In this document: positions 7,600 through 15,452 of the stretch, piece by piece | How positions within the stretch are numbered: the first letter of the stretch is position 1 | Layout: each line of letters opens with the position of its first letter | IMG/VR virus record: IMGVR_UViG_3300030329_003887 | Coordinates: 1-57,423 of that record | Length of the DNA stretch: 57,423 nt | Direction: 5' to 3' (one strand) | From: a virus | Made by a program: the position numbers and the translations under genes | The notes under the pieces: generated by a model | Databases searched by the model: none | Told to the model about the DNA's origin: nothing | The model's input: the letters and a program-made list of their open reading frames with translations, nothing else

Positions 7600-8373
7600 A
7601 TGGCTGATGCTGACGAATATCGAAAAGCGCGCCAAGCGGCTGTTCAGAAGGCTCTAGGGGATGAGAATCAGAAGGCTCTAGGGGATGAGAAAGAAGATCC
7701 TGCTTTCGCTGAGCTTGTAGCGGACATCGGTCAACGCCGCAAAAAGGAAGATCGTGAAAAGTTTCTGAAGGAAGCTGCGGGTACAGTGGCAGAGGGTGCA
7801 AAGTCTCTGGGTCTAACAGCATCAGTAACCCCATGGGATCTGGGCATTGGTGATTATCTCTATGCCGTAGGTGAGTTGATTGACCCGGAAGGCGACCCTA
7901 AAACAGCAGCATTAGCAGCAGGCGCAGGTTTGGCAACAGGGGGAGTAGCGTCAGGCGCATTACTGGCAAGGACATTAGCTGCGAGAAAAGCATTGGCTGC
8001 GAAAAAGGCAGCATCCGCAAAGAAAGCGGCATCCGCGAATAAGGATATAGACCCTAAATTTTTGATATCCGATGACCCTCTGGAAGGGGGGAAAAAGATA
8101 GTAAAAACTAAAAAAGAAATGCTGCCAAGAAAATATGTTGACCCGCGCTTTCAGCCAGAAAAGGTGAAAGAAAAACTTCTAAATGAGTATTTTGAGAAAA
8201 TGGAGGCTGGGCAGGAGATACATATGCCAAGATTTCTGAATTTCTTATATACCGCCGGGTTAACCCAACATCCTAAAGTCCAGCACTATCTTAAGAAAAT
8301 GGGTATAGAGACAGATCCTCAAAGAAGAAGAGAAGCGCATCTACAGAAACGTGATCTTCTTGGAGAAGAATAG
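7600..8373 (+). CDS. Putative virion protein with N-terminal docking-type motif (257 aa)
   Basis: Unknown structural-region protein between terminase and portal; ATG 7600 follows TAGGAG. It opens with KARQAAVQKALGDE (residues 9-22), a motif found again in three other head proteins. The part QKALGDEN is tandemly duplicated by a 24-bp repeat (7646-7693). The middle has an Ala/Gly-rich hydrophobic stretch (about 104-126) that could cross or insert in a membrane, then a Lys/Ala-rich coil (AAKKAASAKKAASA) and a basic C-terminal half. It is possibly an ejected or head-interior protein; inference only. Confidence 0.75.
   Translation: MADADEYRKARQAAVQKALGDENQKALGDEKEDPAFAELVADIGQRRKKEDREKFLKEAAGTVAEGAKSLGLTASVTPWDLGIGDYLYAVGELIDPEGDPKTAALAAGAGLATGGVASGALLARTLAARKALAAKKAASAKKAASANKDIDPKFLISDDPLEGGKKIVKTKKEMLPRKYVDPRFQPEKVKEKLLNEYFEKMEAGQEIHMPRFLNFLYTAGLTQHPKVQHYLKKMGIETDPQRRREAHLQKRDLLGEE
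7646..7693 (+). repeat. 24-bp tandem duplication in coding sequence
   Basis: Two consecutive copies of a 24-nt unit beginning cagaaggctctaggggatga, encoding QKALGDEN then QKALGDEK. The near-identity of the copies implies a recent duplication of half of the docking-type motif. Confidence 0.8.
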
Positions 8374-10200
8374 ATGGGGCTTACGGGAAAACAGGTTCGA
8401 GATCTCATTAATGTCCACAAAACCCGCACCTCGGGTGAACGTGCGAAATGGGATCGGTATCTTCGGTATTACCGCTCAGAGTTCTGGGGCGAAAATGCTG
8501 ATATGAAAGATATCTATAGTGACGCCGAAGTTGCTATGGAGACTAACTATCCGTATTCATTTGTGGATTCGATGGTGAGTTCTATCGTTCCACCGAATCC
8601 ACAAGTCACAGTAGTTGCTAGGAACTCTGAGAAAAAAGAGTTTGCCCGCTATCGGGAAGCTCTTGTTAATGACACGCTGAAGAGGGAACGGGCGTCAACT
8701 CTTCTTTGGCGTCTCGCAACTTATGTGTCGGTCTATGGGCGTGGATTCCTAAAAGGTGTCTGGCGTTTCTCCCGCCAAAGGACTGAATATCGCGTTATCG
8801 ATCCTCGATTCGTTTTCTTTGACCTGTCGGCTGAACGGTGGGAAGACATTCGCTACCTTGTAGAGGTAACGACACTTACTCGGGATGAGTTCAAGCGGAG
8901 AGCGAAAGCTCCCCTTGATCCGAATAAGCCTCGGGGTAAGCGCCGATACAATGCTGACCAAGTAAAGCGGGCTAACTTCGGACACTACCCGGCATGGCTT
9001 AAACCCGCTTTGAAGAAGAGCCGGGATATCAGTTCGGAAGCTTTTGACTGGATTACGGTCTACGAAGTCTATGATTTTACCGGGAAGAAGTACTACCATT
9101 ATCTTGAAGACGAAACTGAACCGTTATTCAAGGATGATCTTCCATATCGTTTTGTGGAGAATCCGTATCGTCTACTGACATTCAATGACAATATGCAGAG
9201 TCTTGAAGGTATTTCAGACGTACAGTTGATCGACCGTCAACAGCAGATGCTCAATGAGTTGGATACTCTTGAGCTTCGGCATGCACAGTCTTCGATTCCA
9301 GTAACGCTGTTTCAAGCTGGGCTTGTCGATAATCCGGGAGCCTTTATTAAGGATTTGCTGGATGCGACTAGTCCCGGTGATGCAGTTGCTCTTCACGCAA
9401 AACCGGGCATCGGCATTAATGAGATCATCGCTAATACTCCCACAACGCAGTTGTCTCCCAGTTTCGAGACTATGCGGGAGCGGATTACGAAGACAATCGA
9501 ATTCACTCTTGGGCTACCCCAGTTTCAACGGGGTGTTGTCGGTGTAGCGGATGTGGCGACAGAAGTTGCTTTAGCAGAAACGGCTGTTCGAACTCGAAAT
9601 GGTCGTCGATTACAGGCACTCCAAGATGTAATTGAGTGGATGTGTCGAACTACTGTTGGTTTATATGAAGAGTTCCTTCCTTCGGAAAGTGATCTTCCAA
9701 TTCGATTGACTGGGCGAAGAGAAGCCCTAGTAGTAAATCGCCAATCTATGAATGCTCGGAATCCTCTACAGGCGGAAGACCCTTATAGTCAGCCGCATCC
9801 GATGGATTATGACTACGACGTAGTTCCATACTCTCCTACCGAGAACAGTCGGACCATCCAGTTACGCAATTTGGCACAGGTGTTGGATTTATTATCCTCT
9901 TCTGTTGATGTGGATAAGCGCCGTTTGGTCTCGGCTGTAATTGATCTACTTAATCTGGATCCTGACCTTTTAATCAGCGAAGAAGAGAAAGCAGTAATCG
10001 AACAGCAGATTCAAGCGCAACAGATGGGCATGGCCCCAGTTGGTCCGGGTGCTCCAGAAAAAGAAGTTTCTCAAGTAAATCAGCGAAACATTCGTGATAC
10101 AACTACAGCAGGTGGTCCTGTTGCAGCAACAGGTCCGCGTGTCGTTCTTCCCACAGGGGCCGCAGGTGGTCCCGGTGATCCCGCTCCCAAGTCGAGGTAA
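8374..10200 (+). CDS. Portal protein (head-tail connector)
   Basis: 608 aa portal protein forming the dodecameric vertex through which DNA is packaged and ejected. The ATG follows the previous stop directly (TAGATG) with GGAG upstream. Evidence is the characteristic order: N-terminal helices (KWDRYLRYYRSEFWG), NYPYSFVDSMVSSIVPPNP near residue 58, the YRVIDPRFVFFD clip/wing region near 148, and a long C-terminal helical barrel followed by a Gly/Pro/Ala-rich tail (about 560-608). Placement right after terminase and before scaffold and capsid is standard. Confidence 0.92.
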   Translation: MGLTGKQVRDLINVHKTRTSGERAKWDRYLRYYRSEFWGENADMKDIYSDAEVAMETNYPYSFVDSMVSSIVPPNPQVTVVARNSEKKEFARYREALVNDTLKRERASTLLWRLATYVSVYGRGFLKGVWRFSRQRTEYRVIDPRFVFFDLSAERWEDIRYLVEVTTLTRDEFKRRAKAPLDPNKPRGKRRYNADQVKRANFGHYPAWLKPALKKSRDISSEAFDWITVYEVYDFTGKKYYHYLEDETEPLFKDDLPYRFVENPYRLLTFNDNMQSLEGISDVQLIDRQQQMLNELDTLELRHAQSSIPVTLFQAGLVDNPGAFIKDLLDATSPGDAVALHAKPGIGINEIIANTPTTQLSPSFETMRERITKTIEFTLGLPQFQRGVVGVADVATEVALAETAVRTRNGRRLQALQDVIEWMCRTTVGLYEEFLPSESDLPIRLTGRREALVVNRQSMNARNPLQAEDPYSQPHPMDYDYDVVPYSPTENSRTIQLRNLAQVLDLLSSSVDVDKRRLVSAVIDLLNLDPDLLISEEEKAVIEQQIQAQQMGMAPVGPGAPEKEVSQVNQRNIRDTTTAGGPVAATGPRVVLPTGAAGGPGDPAPKSR

Positions 10201-10202
10201 TC

Positions 10203-12083
10203 ATGGCAATTCCCCCACCTAAGCCCCCGCCCGGTGCAGTTAAACGCGAATGGGGTGTTCCCGATGCGCCTCCACCAGAAGGGCCCGTTCCCCCTCAGAG
10301 GCAAAATATCGAATTTCCGACTATCCAGTCAGGACTTTCGCCTGAAATGGCTCGACTTGCAGAGAGCGTTAAGAATTTCCGCTCAATGTATACAAATCGC
10401 CCAAGTTTGGGGGAAGGCTCTCTTCGGGCTCTCGCAGATATGTATCCGCTTGCCGATTCGTTGATGAACCGCCTTAGTGCTGAGATTCAACAAGATCCAG
10501 ATTATAAGGCAGCGAGATCGGGATCGATTGAAGATGCGACAGCAGCCCAAAGGGGTAAAGCCCGAGTTTACGATAAGCTTTTAAGCGATGTCATGGACCT
10601 TCGGGGCCGAGCATTGACTGCGCGACAAGAAGTCGCAACTATGCCTACCGTTGCAGAAGGTAGAGAGGAAATGCTGGTAACAGCAGACCGCCCCGATCCA
10701 GCAGATGTGCAAGCTAAAAAAGAGGCAGATGCTCTCGCTGGAAGCGGCATGGTATCGGTCGCGGATCCAGCCCCTCCCCGGCCTGAGTTCATGAAAGAGG
10801 GGGTTCGGCTTCGAGAAGCGGCAAGACAAAAAGGGGAATACCCTCCAAATGAAAAGCCCCTCACCGACGCAGAAATGATGGCGAAGTACGGAAAGCCGAA
10901 AGCGGAAGCAAAGCCCGCCCCCCGGACTTCCCAAGAAGCCGCACCCGAAACTGTCGATCCTCTTGGAACATCTGAGCAACCAGAAGAGCTTGGAGAATCC
11001 CCTCAACCAGAAGAAGAACTTGGGGAATCTCAACAACCAAAGCTTGCTGCTCGAACCTCTGAAGAAGCTGCGCCTGAGCCGACCCCGAAAGAAACGGAAG
11101 CTGGAACAGATGCAAAGATAGAAGAAGAAGCTGATGCTGCGGAAGCGAAAACGCAGGCTGCTAAAGCTGAAGCAGACGAGGATCTTCCGGAATGGGTAAA
11201 AGAACTCGGAGAAGACGACGAAACTCTGAATGCTTATCAGCAAGCTCAAAAAGCTCGACGTGCTGCTGTAGAAAAAGCTCTCGGTGAGTCTCCGACGCCG
11301 GAACGATTAGAACTTGGCGAATCTCCAACACCGGAAAGGTTGGAGGAAGAAGAGCTTGGTGAAAGTCCATCGTGGTTCGGGGAGGGTCAACTTAAAAAAC
11401 TTCCATTACCTGCGGACGAGCCGCCCGGAGAACTCAAAACACTCCCACAAGAGTCTTATGCTCCGCCCGTAGACGCGGCGGAAGAAGCAGAACTTGGCGA
11501 ATCTCCGACGCCGGAACGATTAGAAGAAGAAGAGTTTGGGGAATCCCCACAAGACTGGATGGATGATTTTGGCGAGTCTCCAACAGAGCGCGTTTTCGAT
11601 GCATACCCGGACATTCCGGAAAGTATTCGCCGCCCTGATACTCCAGCAGAACCTGCTTGGATGGGCATGTCCGACGATGCGCTGAAGGCAGGCTCGGGTA
11701 TTGTCTCTACGCCGGATGCACGAAAAGCGGCAGTTGCAAAAGCGATGCGTCCGCAAAAGATTCGAGCCCCAGAAGGCTCTCGGGTCATTAGAGGTGACGG
11801 CGGTTGGGCGTATGCTGTTCTTCCTAATAAAGACATTAAGATTATCGGAGCCCCTAAAGGCCATCGACCGGGCGCATTATTGAAAGCGGGCTCTGACGGA
11901 TACTGGTCAGCTATCGCTAATAAGTTCGGTATCGATACTGTACCTGAAGTTTCGATGAAGGGTATTGAGCCCGATGAGCCCCTTACTCCAGAAAAGGGAA
12001 CACGGAAAAAAGGTGTTGGTAAGGCCCTTACCCGACTCCTAAGTGAGGGAATTAACATGCCTGAAAAGTTGCCAACGGATTAA
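10203..12083 (+). CDS. Repeat-rich head protein with GESP repeats and two docking-type motifs (626 aa)
   Basis: Acidic, low-complexity protein between portal and scaffold. It carries about eight copies of (L/F)GES(P/Q), often extended to LGESPTPERLEEEE, spread over residues ~260-465. Two copies of the head-protein motif are present: KARRAAVEKALGES (350-363) and DARKAAVAKAMRP (505-517). The N-terminus is Pro-rich. No enzyme motif is visible. The design (disordered linkers plus repeated short helices) suggests a flexible protein carried in or on the head, perhaps a scaffold accessory; this is inference. Repeat number is likely to vary between relatives. Confidence 0.75.
   Translation: MAIPPPKPPPGAVKREWGVPDAPPPEGPVPPQRQNIEFPTIQSGLSPEMARLAESVKNFRSMYTNRPSLGEGSLRALADMYPLADSLMNRLSAEIQQDPDYKAARSGSIEDATAAQRGKARVYDKLLSDVMDLRGRALTARQEVATMPTVAEGREEMLVTADRPDPADVQAKKEADALAGSGMVSVADPAPPRPEFMKEGVRLREAARQKGEYPPNEKPLTDAEMMAKYGKPKAEAKPAPRTSQEAAPETVDPLGTSEQPEELGESPQPEEELGESQQPKLAARTSEEAAPEPTPKETEAGTDAKIEEEADAAEAKTQAAKAEADEDLPEWVKELGEDDETLNAYQQAQKARRAAVEKALGESPTPERLELGESPTPERLEEEELGESPSWFGEGQLKKLPLPADEPPGELKTLPQESYAPPVDAAEEAELGESPTPERLEEEEFGESPQDWMDDFGESPTERVFDAYPDIPESIRRPDTPAEPAWMGMSDDALKAGSGIVSTPDARKAAVAKAMRPQKIRAPEGSRVIRGDGGWAYAVLPNKDIKIIGAPKGHRPGALLKAGSDGYWSAIANKFGIDTVPEVSMKGIEPDEPLTPEKGTRKKGVGKALTRLLSEGINMPEKLPTD
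11281..11578 (+). repeat. Degenerate GESPTPERLE coding repeats
   Basis: Repeats of about 33-36 nt encoding LGESPTPERLE with acidic spacers; the third positions differ between copies (for example cttggcgaatctccaacacc and cttggcgaatctccgacgcc). The amino acids are therefore kept under selection while the DNA has drifted. Confidence 0.75.
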
Positions 12084-12086
12084 TAG

Positions 12087-12515
12087 ATGCCCTTATATAA
12101 AATCGACTGTCCGAAGTGTGGGGTTGTAGACGATGTCTTCGCACATCGGGCTACGTCTGAGCAGGAGCATGAGTGTCCAGATTGTGGAGTTATGGCACCC
12201 AAGCTTCCCACAACATTTGCGACTGCAGGTATTATCTTTTCGAATGCTTTAGAGATTAACTCTGCTGGTTTAAAGTTAGAGTCGAACTCTGAGAAGAGAA
12301 AGTATCTAAAAGAAAATCCGACTTGCCGATTTGTAGAAAAAGATTCTCCATATTGGCAGCGTAAAGTGGAAAGGCTCCACGAACGTCGAGAGCAGAAAGT
12401 TCAGAAAAAGGGTTACAAGGATTGGAGAGAGTTTCAGTCTGAGAAAAAAATGGAAAAATCAGATTCGACTAAAGGCACAATTATGCTAGACGCAGGAGCT
12501 TCAAATGCCAGCTAA
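12087..12515 (+). CDS. FmdB-like zinc-ribbon protein (142 aa)
   Basis: N-terminus MPLYKIDCPKCGVVDDVFAH, then CPDCG about 20 residues on: two CxxC knuckles as in the FmdB family zinc ribbon, common as small proteins in phage head regions. The C-terminal half is charged and helical (WQRKVERLHERREQKVQKKG). It lies between two head proteins with tight spacing and overlaps the next start by 11 bp. The role is unknown; it may bind DNA or a structural protein. Confidence 0.82.
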   Translation: MPLYKIDCPKCGVVDDVFAHRATSEQEHECPDCGVMAPKLPTTFATAGIIFSNALEINSAGLKLESNSEKRKYLKENPTCRFVEKDSPYWQRKVERLHERREQKVQKKGYKDWREFQSEKKMEKSDSTKGTIMLDAGASNAS

Positions 12516-12918
12516 TGATCCCGCAGCTTACGACGCGATGTCTACAGACAAGTTGGGGGGAGATCTCTCGACCCAACTCGACCAGATGGTCCAGACCGCT
12601 ATGGATTTAGAATATCAGGAAACACCTCCGGGATCGGAGACTGATTTACCTGAAGACTTGTCAGCAACTCTGGAGGATGAAGTTGAGCCGTCAGTTGCCG
12701 CAGATGTTGAAGGTGCCGTTGCAGAAGTAATGGCAGCTTCCCCAGCTTCTCCAGAAGAGTTTATCAGCAATCTTCGGAGTGCTGGATATGAACTCGTAAA
12801 GGCGGGGGGACCGGCTGTTCCTGAGACAGCAGAAATGGCCCCAATCCCAGATGAAATGCCGATGCGTGAGGCAACTCGCGCTGCGGCTGAACGTGCTCTT
12901 GGTGGGGGTGTTGCATGA
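12505..12918 (+). CDS. Acidic head-region protein ending in a docking-type motif (137 aa)
   Basis: Begins MPANDPAAYDAM after AGGAGCTT. Very acidic, low complexity, with predicted helices. The extreme C-terminus MREATRAAAERALGG (from residue 120) resembles the short basic/Ala helix found at the scaffold C-terminus and in two other head proteins. Its TGA overlaps the ATG of the scaffold gene (ATGA), so it is probably made together with the scaffold. A scaffold accessory or second scaffold-like protein is a reasonable guess. Confidence 0.75.
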   Translation: MPANDPAAYDAMSTDKLGGDLSTQLDQMVQTAMDLEYQETPPGSETDLPEDLSATLEDEVEPSVAADVEGAVAEVMAASPASPEEFISNLRSAGYELVKAGGPAVPETAEMAPIPDEMPMREATRAAAERALGGGVA

Positions 12919-13778
12919 GCGAAGAAATTGGGGAAACTGTAGAGGCTTCGGGGGAAGTTGAAGCTGCAGAAACGATTGAGGCATCTGAGCCGGAAAGTGT
13001 AGAGTCTTCAGAAGAAACAACCGAAACGGCTGAACCGCTTGAGGCGGAACCTGCATTTAGTTTTGATGGGTGGGATGGTTCAATCGAAAGGCTTCCGTCT
13101 GACTACCATCCGGTCTACACCAATATCCATAATCGAGTCCAGTCTGAGATTGAAAGCTTGCGAAACTCGCTGACTTCAGACCGTGAGTTGTATCAAGCAT
13201 TGCTTGAGGGCGAGGATATTGGACAACAAGCTCGGGAAGAACTCGCTGCTGCCCGAAAAGAATTGGAGTCTATCAAAGGTGGCCAAACTAATTGGGAAAC
13301 AGAAAAAGCAAACTATGAGGCTCGAATTGCTGAATTTGAGTCTCAGGCTCAAGAAAGGCAAACCGCTGAACAAGCAGAAGCAAGCCGCTGGGCGCAAGAA
13401 TTCGAGACTAAACACCGTGATCTCCTTGGCGTGCCAGAATCTCGCGAAAAGTTTCTCGAATATTTAAACGCAGGATTTGCTCCTGAGACTTCGATTAGTC
13501 TTGCGAAAGAGCCGAACGAGGCAATCGTACACTCAGCAGTGTCTTATGTTGTTCAAGGTGTGCCTGAACATTATGCGCTCCGAATGGCTCGGGCAGACCA
13601 TGGTCGTCCTCAGACGGAGGCAGCAAAGCCCCGTGCTTCAGCTCAAATCACAGCCGGGGCAACAGCCTCAACAAACGTCCCTGATAGTGCCGAAAAGGGA
13701 GTTTCCGACAAGACTTTCAACATCCAAGACGCCCGAAAAATGGCGGTCTCCCGTGCATTTAAACGACGTACCGGGTAA
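12915..13778 (+). CDS. Capsid scaffolding protein
   Basis: 287 aa directly before the major capsid gene. It has an acidic disordered N-terminus (E/A/T-rich to ~50), a long central coiled coil (about 75-160, e.g. AREELAAARKELESIKGG), a globular segment and a basic C-terminal helix DARKMAVSRAFKRR (272-285). Scaffolds of tailed phages assemble the procapsid and contact coat protein through a basic C-terminal helix, so the last helix is probably the coat-binding part. Its motif recurs in three upstream proteins. Confidence 0.88.
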   Translation: MSEEIGETVEASGEVEAAETIEASEPESVESSEETTETAEPLEAEPAFSFDGWDGSIERLPSDYHPVYTNIHNRVQSEIESLRNSLTSDRELYQALLEGEDIGQQAREELAAARKELESIKGGQTNWETEKANYEARIAEFESQAQERQTAEQAEASRWAQEFETKHRDLLGVPESREKFLEYLNAGFAPETSISLAKEPNEAIVHSAVSYVVQGVPEHYALRMARADHGRPQTEAAKPRASAQITAGATASTNVPDSAEKGVSDKTFNIQDARKMAVSRAFKRRTG

Positions 13779-13813
13779 TCTATTTCTGCTAAAACGCTCT
13801 AAGGAGTAATTCA

Positions 13814-14890
13814 ATGGCCATTTCTGCCGAAGTTCTGAACGACGCTCTTCAGGAGCTTGCCCCCCGGTACCAAAATCTTTTTGAGACTTGGTCCCCCGTA
13901 ATGCAAAAGATTGTGAAAAACGGAAACGTTGAACGCAGTCGTCTTCGTGGTCCTTACAAGGAATTCCGCGTCATTACCGGCGGACCCGGTGATGTTACCC
14001 AGATCGTGGATGGCGGTGAGCGGCTTGCCGCAACTCGCGCTGACATCACGGCGAAGGGAAACACCTACGCTTCTCGCCTGATTTACTCTTTCCTTGTTCC
14101 TGATAAGGACATGGCAGAAGCAACCGGCCCGGCAGATGTTGAGCATCTTATCAAGCAGTATCCAGAAGCTGCTCTGATGGACTTCCACCAACGCATCACT
14201 AAGCAGTTCGTTAATGGTAACGGAAGTGGTTGCGGCGGATTCCTCACCCTGAATGGTGATACAACTTACAGCCCACAGGGAACAGCCCGTGCCGGAGCAA
14301 TCGACTTCGCAGCAAAGGCTTCCCAAACTGATACCGTCTTTGGCCTCGCCAAGGAAGGAACCTCGGGTACCACTGGCTGGTACAATGGTTATGGCAAGAT
14401 CACTTCCATGGCTTCCGATGGTATCTCAAAGCTTCGTCGGGAATACTTCCGCGCATCCCGTAAGGGCAAGCTTCTCGGCCCAGTCGATCTTCTGATGGCT
14501 GACGAGACAAGCTTCTCCAACTACATTGACCTTCTTGAAGATCGGATCATTGTCGAGGACGCTGTTAAGGGCGAAGCCGGTGTTGATGATGTGACTCAGG
14601 GTGTCAAGTTCCTTAAGGCCACAATGTACATCGAGGACTTCCTCGATACTGCGCAGTTCTCAAGCGGTGGCGCTGACGATGGCGTTATCTACGGACTGAA
14701 GACTTCTACTTGGCACATGTACACTCTCGGAAGTGATGACAAGATGGAAACCAAGGGCGACTTCTCAGTCCGTGGTCCTCTCCGTCGCCCCGACATGGAC
14801 GCCCACCAGTTTGAGTACGTTCTTTACATGGGAATGTACTGTGACTTCCTTGCCGCTAACTTCGCCGTTACCGGTGGAAACATCGCTTAG
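13814..14890 (+). CDS. Major capsid protein (HK97-fold type)
   Basis: 358 aa, expected size and position for the main shell protein, after the scaffold gene. ATG with strong TAAGGAGT. N-arm, then a long helix, E-loop-like region (RVITGGPGDVTQIVDGGERL), P-domain and A-domain; no transmembrane segment. Codon choice is visibly more C-ending and regular (aag, cgt, ctt, ttc) than in flanking genes, as expected for the most highly expressed product. The specific fold subtype cannot be named without structure prediction. Confidence 0.92.
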   Translation: MAISAEVLNDALQELAPRYQNLFETWSPVMQKIVKNGNVERSRLRGPYKEFRVITGGPGDVTQIVDGGERLAATRADITAKGNTYASRLIYSFLVPDKDMAEATGPADVEHLIKQYPEAALMDFHQRITKQFVNGNGSGCGGFLTLNGDTTYSPQGTARAGAIDFAAKASQTDTVFGLAKEGTSGTTGWYNGYGKITSMASDGISKLRREYFRASRKGKLLGPVDLLMADETSFSNYIDLLEDRIIVEDAVKGEAGVDDVTQGVKFLKATMYIEDFLDTAQFSSGGADDGVIYGLKTSTWHMYTLGSDDKMETKGDFSVRGPLRRPDMDAHQFEYVLYMGMYCDFLAANFAVTGGNIA

Positions 14891-14905
14891 TCTAGGAGAC
14901 TTACC

Positions 14906-15406
14906 ATGAGCGGAACTGCTTTTACATCTACTGTTACCCAAGTCGATCTGGGCACTACTGCTTCTCCGCAGCGGTTTCCTCTCGGCTACGAAGTGACTCT
15001 TCCTGCCACAAAGAGTGGTGCTAATAGTGTTGATAATAACGCCGGTATGCAAACTTGGATCTATGTCCATGCTTCAGAGGCTTTGGCCGCTGGAGAAGTT
15101 TGCTCATTCGCTGCCGGGGCGACAACCTACAGTGTTCGACTGATCCCTGCTAATACCCATGCTTGTACGGCTGTAGGTGTAGCGCAGCATACCATCGCTT
15201 CCGGCTCTTATGGATTTATCCAGAAGCGCGGAAAGGGCGCTGTTAAGGCTGACGGCGGTGGAGTTACCGCCAACCTCGGTCTGATTGCTGGTGATGTTGC
15301 CGGTACTGCTGATGCTGCTGGCGCTGTTACAGACGCAAGCTTCGGTGTCGCTACTGCTACTGGTGCTTCGGCAAATGTCGAGTGCTGGATCAACTGCGTC
15401 GGTTAA
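14906..15406 (+). CDS. Head decoration / capsid-associated protein (166 aa)
   Basis: Beta-rich, Gly/Ala/Thr-rich protein immediately after the capsid gene, also with expression-adapted codons. The pattern ASEALAAGEVCSFAAG...GVAQHTIASGSYGFIQKRGKG resembles the DUF2190-like decoration proteins of phage shells (a value, then 'G x V', then smooth beta strands). It probably binds the outer capsid surface. A second protein with the same type of motif lies 18 kb away (32812-33438). Confidence 0.78.
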   Translation: MSGTAFTSTVTQVDLGTTASPQRFPLGYEVTLPATKSGANSVDNNAGMQTWIYVHASEALAAGEVCSFAAGATTYSVRLIPANTHACTAVGVAQHTIASGSYGFIQKRGKGAVKADGGGVTANLGLIAGDVAGTADAAGAVTDASFGVATATGASANVECWINCVG

Positions 15407-15452
15407 ACTAAATCGGAGGGGTTGCCAGTCTGGTCCCCAAGGGACGTGAAAG

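Noticed and set aside
10581-11249. 222-aa open frame on the minus strand
   Set aside because: Phe/Arg/Cys/Ser-rich mirror of the acidic repeat protein; no ribosome site and against the direction of the block.
13811-14326. 171-aa open frame on the minus strand
   Set aside because: Antisense to the capsid gene, which is certain.
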